The notes: generated by a model not told the origin, from the sequence alone. A stretch of 64,000 nt of DNA from Timema cristinae (GCA_039000515.1 JBCFYV010000012.1:13538200-13602199), one strand, 5' to 3'; counted from the stretch's first letter, positions 22,029 to 34,255 are shown. A program made the numbers and translations.

Positions 22029-24093
22029 ATTGATTGTTAACAAACAATAGCGAACACTAACGATTATTTTTCATACAATCCTGGATATAGAAGTGTTTCA
22101 TCTCTTCTCTCTACCCTCTTTTAAACATGTTTCATTTCTCCCTCACCCTGTTCTTTTCAAACGTGTATCCCTCCACCGTTTTATCTAACTCTTTGTGTAT
22201 TGTATTACCACTGCGCAAAAACATAATTAAGTTAATTTTCATGCATTAATGTTTCATATGACCGACGGCCAAATTGAGTGGGATTTGGGAGATTACTATA
22301 GCTGGTGTAAGCCGAGGCATTGTGAGTGGAAAAAGCTAGTTATATATAGAAAAAGGGATTAGCGAGACTAGTTTTAACAATCGTTGTGAAAACATTGCCC
22401 GGTGTTCGGAAGTATTATTGGAAAATATCGAATTCTGACAAATTAAAGAATAACATGGAAATTCTTCATTATTACCTCAATTATACATTGCTAAAATGAA
22501 AAGGAAGGAAAAAACCTTTATAAATATGAATTCATGGCTAATATAAATTACGTTTTGATTAATTTCCTGGAGTGTAAGTTGAAAACCTTTTTTTTTTTTA
22601 CCGTTTCAGCCCTAGGTCTATGCGTTTTTATGTTAGCCGTTCCATAACTAGCGTTTAATAGGTTGTATTATAAGTGTATTAGTACTTCAAAAGTATCTTG
22701 AGAAAAAAATTCTAGAAATTGGGATTGAACGTTATCAAAAACTATAACCTTTCATAAATATTTTTATTTCAAATGAGTAAAGAAAATTTGAAAACAGTTT
22801 TTTCTGTTTAGGAATTTTAGGATTGTTCTTTGGACGTCCAAAAAAACATTACAAATTAATCTTCCATTTTGTTAACAAGAGATTTCTGATTTCTTTCAAA
22901 ATTAATGTATGGCTAATTTAAATTTCTAATTTTGGTATAATGATTAAAATACATAGCATTTTATTATTTAAATGAAACCAAATCACACTATGACTATTTG
23001 GTGCATATTTATGCTTAAGAAAGTATGTGAACCAATTTAACCAAAAGGGGATTCGTGCGTGGGTACTTTTTATTTAGAAAACTAACTTTTTCCAAACTTA
23101 ATTGATTTTAATTGTGTTTTGATTCTAATAAGTGTTTTTATTATGTTTACTTACCTTAAAGTTTGTATAATTGGTGAAATGATAAGTATAATATTTTTCC
23201 AATAGCAATAAAGGCAAGCGTTTGATTTTTATAATTTATTTACTAACGAGCTAAAGATGGATGTGTAAATATTTAATTGCAATGGTCTAAACACTTTACA
23301 ATCTATTAAAACTTACTACTTCACGTAAAAATACAATTTTTTAGAAGCAATTTGTTATTATTAACTAACCCTTTATATGTATGTGCTAAGGATTTTAATG
23401 TATTTAAATATAATGGGGGATTAGTTCTGAACTATTATATATTTTATTTCATATTTAAAACCAAACAAAGGCCTCTCACCTCGATCTCCAGCATATACAT
23501 GCTACCACCAAATATGTTTCACTAAGGTCACAGGACGTAGATAAGTAGCTCGCCTAATCCTATTATTTACGTTAAGTCATTTAGATTTAATACAATTTTA
23601 AATATTTTTACTTGAAAATTAAAAATAATATATTGCTAAGGCGTAATACGTGTGATCATGTAATATTTACGTGGAACTCTTCTTTGAACCCCATATAAAT
23701 TTCTTTCAGCTGCATCATAAAGTTGGTGAGTAGTTAATAAAATATACCCAGTTTAATATGTACTACTTCTCAAGAATAAATATGTCAATCTTATCCAACA
23801 CAGTTTGTGTTGATAGAAAGGTAGGGACTTAAATTCCATCAAGGAGTAATAAGGGAATTTTTACCAAACCGAATGATCTTCCACTCCATCATTCCATCCA
23901 ACCGGAAATGTTAGTAAATTGTTATCAACTCTTAACTTATTTCTCCTTGCCTGTATGTAAATGAGTAATCAGTGGTTGCATGGTCTAAAGCCTATAATAT
24001 ACTGGTTTAGTGATGATGGATAGATCGGGGTTTGAGTCACCGTCATAAATAGTGGTTGTTCTCAAGTCATTCACTACTTTACCTCTATCATAA
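22029..24093. other. AT-rich stretch (copy of 563-2,640)
   Basis: No gene seen. It ends in the same degenerate family A SINE fragment (about 23,985-24,093) as copy A. Confidence 0.7.
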
Positions 24094-24695
24094 TCTGAAA
24101 ATTGAAGAATGACACCTAGATCCAGGAATTGAACCCGGTACCTTTGGCTTAGTACGCCAATGCTCTAACCATTGAGCTATCCAGGAATCGTCCCGTGCCC
24201 AGGGTCATTCTTCATTCATATTTTAAGGCAAAGTCTATTATGGACTTGCGAAAATCGTCCTGGATAGCTAATTGGTAGAGCTTTGGTGTACTAAGCCAAA
24301 GGTCACGTGTTCGATTCCCGTATCCAGGTTACATTTTTTAATTTTCAGAATAAGATATCTTAATGGATAATTCCTCACTAAAAAGCATAAATAATATATT
24401 TGGCTATTTTATTCTTAAATATGCAATCTCTTATAAATATATTAATTGTACAAGTGGCAGCACTACAGAGTTGATGGTGGCAGAGTTATTTGATAGCACG
24501 TCATTTTAATAAAATAACACATTAGTAGCAGACGATTTCCGCACGTCCATCAAAGACCCTACCTTAAAATATGGTTGAAGAATAAGCCTGAGCATGGGAC
24601 GATTCCTGGATAACTCAATGATTAGAGCATTGGTGTAGTTAGCCAAAGATCCCGGGCTCGATTCCCGTGTCCAGGTGTCATTTTCATTTTTCAGA
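24094..24695. mobile_element. Foldback element with tRNA-like inverted arms (copy B)
   Basis: Duplicate of 2,641-3,237, with arms at 24,094-24,259 and 24,531-24,695 and the internal plus-strand tRNA-like unit at 24,260-24,330. Here the left arm reads CACCTAGATCCAGGAATTGA, which restores two bases missing at 2,661-2,676. The inner part of the right arm has ACCCTACCTT where copy A has ACCTCCTT. Confidence 0.85.
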
Positions 24696-25061
24696 ACCAG
24701 GACCTTTAGCTAAGCACGTTAATGTTCCATTGCAACCTATGAGATATCAAAAAGTCATCCCGTGCACAAGGTCATTAATTAAAACCACGAACTATGAGAT
24801 AATGCAACCACTATCAACTCAGTAGTATAGACATAAATATTTTTCGAATGCACATATAGTGATGAAATAATTAGCCAAGCTATTTATTGGCTACGGTTAT
24901 ATCCGCATTTGAATATATATTTAGTTGATTAATCCATAAAATTTGATGTGTTCAAAACGTTCTCGTTCCTTAGAATATTATTTTATTATTATTTATTATA
25001 AATCTTGAAATACACTGTTTTCCCTTAAACGCCTCCCCTTCTCCCCTATTCTCCTTCCTAC

Positions 25062-25248
25062 CAGGACGATATCTTGCAGTCAACCTCATAGACGCGACCC
25101 CAATCCCGCGGCACGCGGAGCGGATGAAAAGCTTTTCTAGCGCGCGTCGCCTGCTCTTCTGCAGGGTGACTTGTTAAGCCCTGACGGCTGACGCTGCCAC
25201 CGATATGGCTCGGATACCGACGCCAGGGGGATTTGGGTCGATATGTTG
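25062..25248. promoter_or_regulatory. CpG-rich patch of unknown role (copy B)
   Basis: Apparently identical to 3,600-3,785 over the CpG-rich core. See that entry; no function can be assigned. Confidence 0.35.
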
Positions 25249-25755
25249 GGACATACTTTTAAAAATATTTATATTTAGATCCCTTCAAAACCTGACAGCT
25301 GGGACTAAATATAATTAATAGCCGACAAAAACAAATTAATTAATTTAATAATGAGGTAAGTGGTTTGAGTCCCATAAATATAATTTGTTTATTCGTTAAT
25401 TAAAATGTACCTATTTGGATTTTAATAACCACAAACAGGATCACATTCCTTTGTTTCATTAAAAAAAGTTTCTAAATTACTGTATTTGATATTCATTTTA
25501 TATCCTGAACAAAATGTTCAAAAGAATATTATTATTATAATTGAGAGAATGAACTCTTTTTAATTTCTGAAACGACTTATCTAATTTGGATATTACTTTG
25601 TTCTACGGGTTTCTTTGCTTGTGAGGTGTTATTGCTTATAGTATTCCAGTATAACATGTGTTTTACATTAAATTAAATAAAGATATTGAAGAAATGATTT
25701 TCACCAAAAAAGATAAATTGATAAGATTTCTTGAACAATAATGAAATTACCCATG

Positions 25756-25925
25756 TATGTGGAGAAATGGTCTAGTGCATAATGCTTATGTTAGACCAGA
25801 TTGTCATCGACAGGGTAGTTAGTGTTTGAATCCCAGTCGGGTGCACTGAGCTTTTATTTTTGGTTTTACACTCTACCTACAATCAAATGCACGTACATTT
25901 CCTCTATAAATATGCCTTTCCTATC
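25756..25925 (+). mobile_element. SINE family A, 3'-truncated (copy B)
   Basis: Duplicate of 4,303-4,470 with the same truncation. Confidence 0.7.
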
Positions 25926-26145
25926 TCTTTTACATTAGTGTAAATAATGCATGTAATCAACACTGAAGGGTCCTAGGACGCGGTAAAAAATATTGACAAA
26001 TTTGCACAGATTAATTAAACATTTAAAACTTGTAACTTATTTGAAATTAAAATTTAATAATAACTATTCGGAAAGCGAATAAAATAATTAATATTACCTA
26101 TAAACTAAACTTTCACTTTATAAACACAGGATTATGTCGGTATAA

Positions 26146-26300
26146 TTAATTATTTTTATTATTAGCACCGCGTCTTACTACCCGTTCGGTTTATACGCAC
26201 TTAAGCTAATGTGTATGGTAGGGTGATTGTGAGATGAAATGAAGGACCTACAGTTTAACGTGGAATCCGAACCACGGTGGCGACCTGGCATTCCACACAT
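26146..26300 (-). mobile_element. SINE family C, 5'-truncated, with target-site duplication (copy B)
   Basis: The 14-base duplication TTATGTCGGTATAA lies at 26,132-26,145 and 26,301-26,314. Between them is the 3' half of a family C SINE, in minus orientation, with its (ATT)n tail on the left. It is the same insertion event as at 4,688-4,836. Confidence 0.92.
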
Positions 26301-26361
26301 TTATGTCGGTATAAGATTTATAAACTATTTTAGTTAAAGACATACCATTTCAGTAAACTAA

Positions 26362-26619
<258 letters not shown>

Positions 26620-26629
26620 AGTAAACTAA

Positions 26630-26815
26630 TGGACTAAGAGGCAACTTTAATGTTAGACTGGCCTGATCACAGGAAGATTAGGGTTTGAGTCCTAGTTGGC
26701 TCTACTGAATGTGGTTTTTACTAGATAATTTTGCACTCTCCTTCCACGCCAAATTATTGGTAGATTACCTCTAAGATGATAAACCAAAACAGTTAATAAG
26801 ACGGGGTGACAAAAT
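26630..26815 (+). mobile_element. SINE family A, decayed, in tandem with the previous one
   Basis: TTAGACTGGCCTGATCACAG, GGGTTTGAGTCCTAGTTGG, CACTCTCCTTCCACGCCAAA and a degraded 3' end AGTTAATAAGACGGGG follow the family order. It is clearly older than the neighbour on its left. Confidence 0.75.
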
Positions 26816-27289
26816 AAATCAGAAACATAATACCTAACCAGCCTTTTAATAGGAATTGTAAAATCTTGTTAGGAACAAGTATCCATAAAAATATAATACT
26901 TTTTTTTATTGGAAGAAGTCGGTCTGAAAGAAGGTCTTCTAAAATTCTTCAGACTCCTTTCCCATTATGCCAATGGTGAAATAGTCCAATAGGATTTTTA
27001 AATATTAAGACCCCCTCTCTCCCACCCCCACCATCCCAAAGACTCCTGCATCCCAGTGCCCCATTTTGAGAATTTCTATTTTAACTTTTTTGGTTATATG
27101 AGGCCATCTCTTTACCATCCTACACAATTTTGTTTCCTAGTATATATATAAGTGGTTGGTCATTTTATAAGCCCCTCGACCCCCCTTCCCACCCACATAT
27201 ACTGACTTACTATCTGATTTATATATATATATATTATACATATTCCATTTTTAATTAAGTTTCTTAAAAATAAAATTTACGTCTTTTTT
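26816..27289. other. AT-rich and C-rich stretch, no gene seen
   Basis: Contains pyrimidine-rich parts (CCCCCTCTCTCCCACCCCCA at about 27,010; CCCCTTCCCACCC at about 27,182) and short (TA)n runs. No repeat family recognised. Confidence 0.5.
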
Positions 27290-27481
27290 GTGTTTTATTC
27301 ATTCCTTCACCTCCGACAAGACGTGTATTAATAACAACTTGTGAATGTGTGGAATGCCAGGCCTCCACGTGGTTCGGATCCCACGTTGAACTGTAAGTCA
27401 TCCATTTGATATTACAATCGCCCTACCATTGAACATTACCGTAAGTGCGTATAACCTGAACGGGTAGTCGGAGGTTAGCTA

Positions 27482-27519
<38 letters not shown>

Positions 27520-27540
27520 TTATTATTATTATTATTATTA
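27290..27540 (+). mobile_element. SINE family C, 5'-truncated, ending in an (AAT)n/(ATT)n hairpin
   Basis: The body from CCTTCACCTCCGACAAGACG onward matches family C, including GAATGCCAGGCCTCCACG. The 3' end is GAACGGGTAGTCGGAGG, an altered form of the usual tail. It is followed by (AAT)n at 27,482-27,520 that switches directly to (ATT)n at 27,521-27,540, which can fold into a perfect hairpin. Confidence 0.85.
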
Positions 27541-27639
27541 CTATTTTAACAAAGTTTTTATTACATAAAATAATATCTTTCACTATCTTTACACAAGTAT
27601 TGCGCAATCTGCGTAATTTACGCACGGGTTTGCTAGTAT

Positions 27640-28883
27640 TCTTTAAATGTAAAATACATACATGGTAACGGGAATCAAACCCGTGACCTTTAACTTAGTA
27701 CGCCAGTGTTCTCACCACTAGGCTATAAAGGTATCTTCCGTGCCCAGGGTCATTCTTCACTCATATTTTAGGGCAGAGTCTGTAATGGACGTGCGTAAAT
27801 CGTCAGCTACATATGAGCGATCAATAATAATTAATATTAAGATTACAAGCGGTCAGCTAACTCAGCCCCTTTGACTTTGTGCTGTCAAATACACAATTAT
27901 TTCTAGAATGCGTATATCATAATAGATTAAATACCTAGCCATTATAGATTTTAATTACGGTTATAGCCACATCAAAACTATCTTATTCTTTAAATTTAAA
28001 ATTGAATCCTGGACAGGGAAATTGGTTTCCGCACGTCCTTTTAGGGATGTGGAAAAAGTATCGACACTTTACTAATCTATATTTTTTCCTTTCGATACTA
28101 ATATTTTATTACTCGATACTTTTACTGATATCAGTCCTCACACTCTGGTATTGGATCGGTATCGAAAGAAACAACTTTTTGTTAATTTCACTACTACTGG
28201 TAGTCTTGGACTAAATGTTTACTAAGGTGTACAGGGAAGAAACAGTAAGAACAAAATGGCACCGCGATTGGTGACCAATCTACTACCCTTTCCTTTATCA
28301 ATGAGCACGGTCTTCAAAAACTAAACAAAATAAGCTTTTGTAGAGCTCAATGAACTCAGTACTCTCAAGGGTGTCCCAAGCAGACAAAGCATTAAAGGGC
28401 GTCCAATATTCTATTGTTTGTCAACAGTTAATAATCTAGCTTGATAGGTATATAAACTAAGAATGTAGTTAATAAATGACACCTCCCAGAAGTGAATTAT
28501 GGAGTTTTTTTTTAATAAGTTGGATAGAAAAAAGCATCTTGTGAAATTTGTTTTAGAGTATTCAAAACCAATATAATATTCAGTATTTAACTAAATATGG
28601 AAATACAATTATGATTTAAAAGTTGAAATTATTTTCAGATTAAATTTTCGATACCAATACTTACAGTTATCAATACTTTTCTTTTGATACGTGTAAGGTA
28701 TCGATATTTTTCTTCCGATACTTTTCTTTCGATACCAAATCCCTAGGTTCATCGCAGATTCTACCTCATAATATGAGTGAAGAATGACCTTGGACATAGG
28801 ACTACTTCTTGATGGTCATGTGGTTAGAGCATTGGCGTACTAAATCAAAAGTTCCGAACTCGTATCCTGTGTCCGGGTGTCTT
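27640..28883. mobile_element. tRNA-ended foldback element split by a nested insertion
   Basis: Left arm 27,640-27,804: a minus-strand tRNA-like unit (GGGAATCAAACCCGTGACC, ACTTAGTACGCCAGTG), then GGTCATTCTTCACTCATATT and TGGACGTGCG. The interior (27,895-27,980) resembles 3,385-3,470. The right arm starts TTTCCGCACGTCC at 28,025, is broken at 28,042-28,745, and resumes at 28,751 (ATAATATGAGTGAAGAATGA) through a plus-strand tRNA-like unit with GCATTGGCGTACTAAATC to GGGTGTC. With the insertion removed, it matches the arms at 2.6 kb. Confidence 0.82.
28042..28745. mobile_element. 704-bp insertion with CGATAC-rich ends (DNA-transposon-like)
   Basis: It begins TAGGGATGTGG and ends CCAAATCCCTA. Subterminal regions carry multiple CGATAC / GTATCG motifs: for example ATCGGTATCGAAAGAAAC near 28,157 and TCTTTCGATACC near 28,726. 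Short inverted ends with subterminal GTATCGA repeats are seen in several animal DNA transposons, notably hAT-type elements, but no target-site duplication is clear, so the family is not assigned. No transposase frame is present. Confidence 0.65.
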
Positions 28884-29499
28884 TATTAAATTAAAATTAA
28901 ATGTACTGCTAATACTATTAATACATCAAGTCATGTTATCTGCAGCTGTCACTTTTGATAGATATTTTCAATGCCTGTAAAAAAACAAATGTAAATTTTA
29001 ACAATATTATTAATTTTAAACGCAGTAAATACATTATATCTTATAAAAGGCCTTTTATAATGAGTATGGAAATTTAGTTAACAACAAACCACAGCATGGC
29101 AGAGAGGAAGTTGGAATCTAGTTAATACATGTACAGTACCACTATTCATTATAAGATGAATAACAAAGATAAAATCTCCCTTCTAAAAGGGATGTGTACG
29201 TGCTTTTGAGTAAAAAGTTCAGAACTTTACTATCGGCCATATTTTAATGGTATATTAAAAAAGATTAAAAAATAATTGAACATTCTTTATATAACCTAAG
29301 CCGGATATATTGACATTATTAATAACATAGTTACGTGGAAATAGTCTGTGGTTGTATCTACGTTGTCGAATAAGGTAGGGTTTAAAATATATTTTGATTT
29401 TCATTTGAATATTTAAGAAAAAATTACTTTTAAATTAAATAATCATAGTAAATGAAGTACGTGAATATAATATTAATTTGTTCTTCCTTTGTTTTGCAG

Positions 29500-29566
29500 G
29501 TATGTGGTGACTTTGGATTGGGCGGAATTTCAGCCATGGTATTCGTAGTTTAAAGTCTCCAATGCA
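29500..29566 (+). other. Possible small exon (strong splice-site pair)
   Basis: A pyrimidine-rich run ends TTTGTTTTGCAG at 29,499, and a GTAAGT-like donor (CA|GTAAGTTG) starts at 29,567, leaving 67 bases. One frame reads VCGDFGLGGISAMVFVV and then stops. The internal GCCATGG would open only a five-codon frame. It could be an untranslated exon, a last coding exon or chance. No partner exon is recognised nearby. Confidence 0.25.
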
Positions 29567-29778
29567 GTAAGTTGAAATATTTGTACTTATTTTAAGCACA
29601 CTTCAAAATTCTAGTTTGGTTTTGGTGGATTAACTATAGATTTAGATAACAAAAAATTAAAATGTATCCCTTCTTAATACTTAAAATTCATTTAATTTGA
29701 TGCATATGTATAATACAGTATATTCTATGTATTTCTATTTAAAATCACTGTTCAAATTAATTTAACGACAAAGAGAAG

Positions 29779-29995
29779 GGTACACACCAGTTGGCCTAAA
29801 GTGATTTGTTCTCAAATTTAAGTCTAGACCAGATGACTCTGAAGTTAATTTTTAAAAACAACAATATTTGGTGACATTAATTTTTAGACCAAATGACTTT
29901 ATATCATATGACATTAGAACCAAATTATTTTCTGCCAAATGACTATAGAAAAAATACCTTAGGTCAATTGACTTAAGGCCTATTGTCACGTCCCC
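29779..29995. repeat. Cluster of CCAAATGAC-type motifs
   Basis: Variants of CCAAATGACT or CAGATGACTCT recur every 30-60 bases (29,830, 29,888, 29,938) together with AGTTGGCCTAAAGTGA at the left and CAATTGACTTAAGGCC at the right. This looks like a transposon with repeated subterminal motifs. The boundaries are uncertain. Confidence 0.4.
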
Positions 29996-30139
29996 AAATA
30001 GATTATTTTTCAATGGTTATTTATATATATTATATTCAACCGATTTCTATGCATCATTTTCGATTATATTTTTATAATAAATAAATATATTGCTGGTGGA
30101 ATTGAAAGGTTGTTCTCTAAAGTCTAAAATACACGGTCT

Positions 30140-30435
30140 TCTGCGCGCTATGGTTTGATTCACCTTTCACAAAACGTTCCGAAATCCGTGCCAAGGGTAT
30201 TTTTCTGGGTGATGAATCTGCTTCTGGCGGTGACGTTTCTCTACCCCTGCCCTCACTTTCCCTCTATCCTCATCCACAAGCGCGATCCCAATTTTTCCCA
30301 TCATGCCCCGCGGGGAACTAGGAAACAGTTTACTATTCGTTTAGCAAACATCATCACCAATCATTCAATGGCCGAAACGGAATATTTGTTTACCACCACT
30401 TTGAAAGCTTCTGTTGGAAATGATGTATAAATTAT
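30140..30435. other. GC-richer unique patch with a 91-codon frame
   Basis: Base composition rises sharply against the surroundings. A frame at 30,155-30,430 (plus) ends with ANIITNHSMAETEYLF and a short tail. No similarity is recognised and there is no splice or codon evidence. It could be a conserved regulatory patch or an exon. Confidence 0.2.
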
Positions 30436-30472
30436 ATGCATTTGATAGATAAATACACATAGCCAATTGTAA

Positions 30473-30670
30473 GGTACAGGGGAAAAGAGGGGAAAAGTCA
30501 AATTTTAGCTCATCTATTTGTACTGCCATCTGTTAAACAATCATAGGTATCTATCAGCTATAAATTAAATAAAAAAGTAATTGGTTGGGTTCTTTTGGGA
30601 ATTAAGATACAATAGTTGTTGTCCTGGTAAATGTGTTTAGTATGATTTTCCACCTTATTACCTTGTACCC
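30473..30670. mobile_element. Short foldback related to the 45.8-46.5 kb palindrome
   Basis: The left end GGTACAGGGGAAAAGAGGGG is mirrored imperfectly by CCACCTTATTACCTTGTACC on the right. The interior (CAAATTTTAGCTCATC, CTGCCATCTGTTA) matches the inner part of the larger palindrome (CAATTTTAG.TCAAATT, CCGCCATCTGTTAG on the minus strand near 46,190). It is a second, smaller member of that family. Confidence 0.7.
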
Positions 30671-32483
30671 TTCAATTAAAAACAATATTTATATATGATA
30701 TGAATGTATGGATTGTGTGTATGATGGGGTTCTCGAAGTCATAACATAAATGTTTTAGGTCTATTAAAAATATTTTTGCAAAAATTTGCAAAAAAAAATA
30801 GTTATTACAAAATATATGAACGTTCCTGAACTTTATTACAAACCTGTGAATTGTACAAAGGAATATTATTAAAAGAATATTATTTGTATATTTAAAAAAA
30901 ATATATGTACCGTTCATTTATTGTAAAATAATTTAGACATCTATTATTTAGGAGTAGATTTAAAAACAGACTTACCTATGTAAAATTTGAAAAGCCGACC
31001 TTTCTTCGTAACGGAAACAATACATTTGTATATTATATTGATCACATTAATATAAATAGTATTACGATTAATCTTTTTTGAAAATATCAAGAGATATGAA
31101 AGAATAATGTCATCCATTATCAAAATTTGACTATAAACAAGTTACATCGTAAGTGTTAAGTAATTGTTTTAACTTAATAACATGGTCCTGTATGAAAATC
31201 TTGAAATATTATTTAATTTAATTTAGAATTTACATGCAAATATTTACTATTCTTTTTCCAAATATTTGATTCCTACCTTATAAATTGATCTTCAACACCA
31301 ATCAAATGGAAAAGGTGGCAAGACCAACTTTGTAGCTTCACATATTTTCCCGGACGAAGTATGCGTTTTATTTCTTACTGGTATTTAGTCACCATCCTGG
31401 TTTGAATAATTAAATAGTCGATAATAAATAGTAGAGGCATGTTTATAAATTTAAAATATACATTATTTGATTTGTGAAAAATAATAATAAATCAATATCA
31501 CTATAGCCTATATTTTATAATCCAATTCCAGAAACAAAGTACAGTATAGTTTTTAATTTGAAAGCTAGCAAGATTATTATTTACGTATCACTATAGAATA
31601 CCTTCTAAGATAGGAGAATAGTGTAATCCGTCAAGAAAATACTTTCAGAATAATCGAAGTGTACTGTACATTAAAAATAGATAAAATGTATCTCAATGTT
31701 TAATAGCTAGGCTTTTTTATAATAAGACGCTTCAGTAATAAAATAAGTTTTTTTAAAATAATTTTAAAATTTCATATTCACTAGACACAACAATAGTATG
31801 TATTTGTTAAAACGTACTGTACATTGAAAATAAAGCTCTAAAATGAGCTAGATATCCTAAAATTTGTATAGCTCTTAACCAAATAATATATAATTGATCA
31901 TACTTCTTTCTTGGAAAGAATTTGTGATTTCTCTCCTTTATTGAATAACACACCAAAAATAAAAATAAAAAAACTTGCCGGCACTTACCTGATTTATATT
32001 TGCCGTTTTAATATATAGCTCTCGCTCCTTACTGTAAGGCTACTCTAGATCAAAATGATGAAGGACTTCCTAAAGATCGGCTAAGGAGAGGGAAAAACGT
32101 GATTTTCCTTCCAAATCAAGCCACGAACAGGGCACGAGAAGGATAGACTTATGAAATAGAAAGAACAGCGATAGGATAGATGAAAGCGATGAGAAAAAAA
32201 CCTTACATGAAATCTCTATCATATATATATATATATATAGTTATATGTTATGTCTTTTCTTTTTCTTGTGTGGCCTTGAAAGCTTGCATCATTCTTATTG
32301 AAAAAGGATGTCCAAAAAACTTTTTAAAGTACTAACCAATGTAGCTTTTTGATCAAAATTTAAATATAATCATTACTAATCACTTAATCAAAAAGATAGG
32401 GAGATTAAAAAGCGGATCTTGCTAACCAACCAGGATTTCGTATTTATACAATTATTAGGCATAGATTATGAAGGTATCTATGT
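30671..32483. other. AT-rich stretch, no gene seen
   Basis: No repeat is recognised except (TA)n at 32,221-32,239. On the minus strand a consensus donor CAG|GTAAGT reads across 31,991-31,983, with a moderately GC-rich segment upstream (32,000-32,150); there is no other gene evidence. Confidence 0.45.
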
Positions 32484-32730
32484 CAGTGGCCGTAGGTCTA
32501 ACGTGTACTCTCGCAGTAGACTAACTGCCGAATGACGGGGAGATCAGGGTTCGAATCTTGGCTGGGTGTACTGAGAGGGTTTTTTAATAAATTGTTTTCC
32601 GTTTCCCCCCCCTCCTCCCACGCATATTTGGTTACGCTTACTCTAAATATACCTTCCTATTCCCTAAAATATAGCGTAATTAGCTCATAAGCTTATAACC
32701 CAAACAGGTAGTAAGAAGCGGTGCTAAAAA
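32481..32730 (+). mobile_element. SINE family A, full length but diverged
   Basis: The head TCAGTGGCCGTAGGTCTAAC, box B GGTTCGAATC, body CCTCCTCCCACGCATATTTG and 3' end CAGGTAGTAAGAAGCGGTGC then TAAAAAA are in order. The tail is poly-A rather than (AAT)n. Confidence 0.88.
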
Positions 32731-33364
32731 ATAGAGTTTTCAGGAAATGTATCAAATATTTAAGAAGAAAGTAGAAAAATATTTTAGCAAAAAAACTCAC
32801 TACACTCAGCCAGATATTAATTCCGTTATCTCAGTGATCGGCTTCTAGAGCAGCGGAGTTGGCGTCTTAACCCTTGATGGCCATGCTGTTGTTTCCACCG
32901 ATGGGAAGGTAAATTAAGCTAAAGTCATCCACATTGACGTAGAGAGAGAATGGTAAAACCTGAATTATATCGCATGTGATAAAATATCTTTAGTAAATTT
33001 GGCTGATACTCATTTCTCTATCTCTCTTTCAACAACAAAGAGTGATTGTGATTCCAGCGTCTTAGATCACTGAGCCATCAATATGTGTATATACAACCCA
33101 ATATGAGAGTGTAGTTATTATTATAAGTATGTCTCTTGAAAAAAGATTAAAAATATCATATTGTGAAAAATAAAACATTTGACACGGTTGGCGTTAATAT
33201 AATTCAAATCATATAATTCAATTCAAATCTTCACCTCTCGCATTAAAGTCAAGGACGTTTATTCCTGGGTAGATCTGCTGACCAAAATGTGTATATCCTC
33301 TATTTAATATAAATTATTGTATTTTATATTTTAATTAACTAACTGCCCAAAATTGTGGGTATGA

Positions 33365-33550
33365 GTACGAATATTTGGTTTGTCTGTGATGGAGGGGTAG
33401 TGGTTCAAATCAAGTTCTGGTGTGTTGAGTTGTTTTTTAATATCCTCCTATTATAACTCCACACAAATGGGAATAGGTGTCCTCTAAATCCTACTTACCT
33501 TACCCGTTTACCCACAGTGTGAATATGTGAGGCAAAGGCAGGTATAATAA
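33365..33550 (+). mobile_element. SINE family A, strongly decayed
   Basis: GTCTGTGATGGAGGGGTAG, GGTTCAAATCAAGTTCTGGT, TCCACACAAATGGGAATAGG and CCTCTAAATCC follow family order. The 3' tail is unrecognisable. Confidence 0.5.
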
Positions 33551-34255
33551 TACAAATTTATTGTATTTAAGGTGAGTAATTTAAAACATCCTGTGGATAA
33601 TTTAATGTTATAAAGATAAGTTATATATCCGTGGTTTGCACAGAAGTAATAAATTATTATTTTTAAATGAATTCAATATATTATCATTATATATTATATA
33701 TTATTATACTACCACGTGACTATTTCAAGATCCATTTAATCTAAAACCAAGCGTATATTGTACTTCAAATATTACGTATAGTCCATTCAAGTTGACTTCT
33801 GGCTTTATAAAAGTAACTAAATGTACATTACATCCTAATTGGTCTGTGTCTAAAACAAGTTTTGTAGTTTAGTAAAACTATCTAAGCTGACACAATTTAT
33901 CAAAGCTACAAAACATGAATGCTAATCTGAGGAATATGGAACTTTATTAATTAATGTGTAACAGAAAAAACTGACCATATGAGAACCTTCATCCACAGAA
34001 GTTGGCACTATCTTTGACAACAGACAAAGGAAGTTTGTTTGATATCGATCGTTCGCCGGCTGATGATAAGAAGGTTCTATAACAGAACATATTCAAGGTT
34101 TCAGAACGCTAATTCATATAACTGAGCTATGTTACAGACATCTAACCAGGCGCTCACACACAAGATATTTTATTACGTTCTCATAATAGAAAAAGTATTG
34201 TAATCGTGAACATTTACAGCCTTAAGACTCGGATGGCTTTATCATTTTAAGAGTA

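Larger units (their letters stand above)
21229..26331 (+). repeat. Large direct duplication, copy B (partner 1-4,867)
   Basis: Near-identical to 1-4,867. The left limit is uncertain because it falls within the tandem array, at or beyond the edge of the window for copy A. The right limit is where copy A meets the gap. From 21,300 to 22,190 this copy shows many single-base losses relative to copy A; from 22,190 on the two agree almost perfectly. Confidence 0.96.

Noticed and set aside
31983..31991. Consensus splice donor on the minus strand
   Set aside because: A single CAG|GTAAGT site without a matching acceptor, coding frame or promoter is expected by chance in 64 kb.
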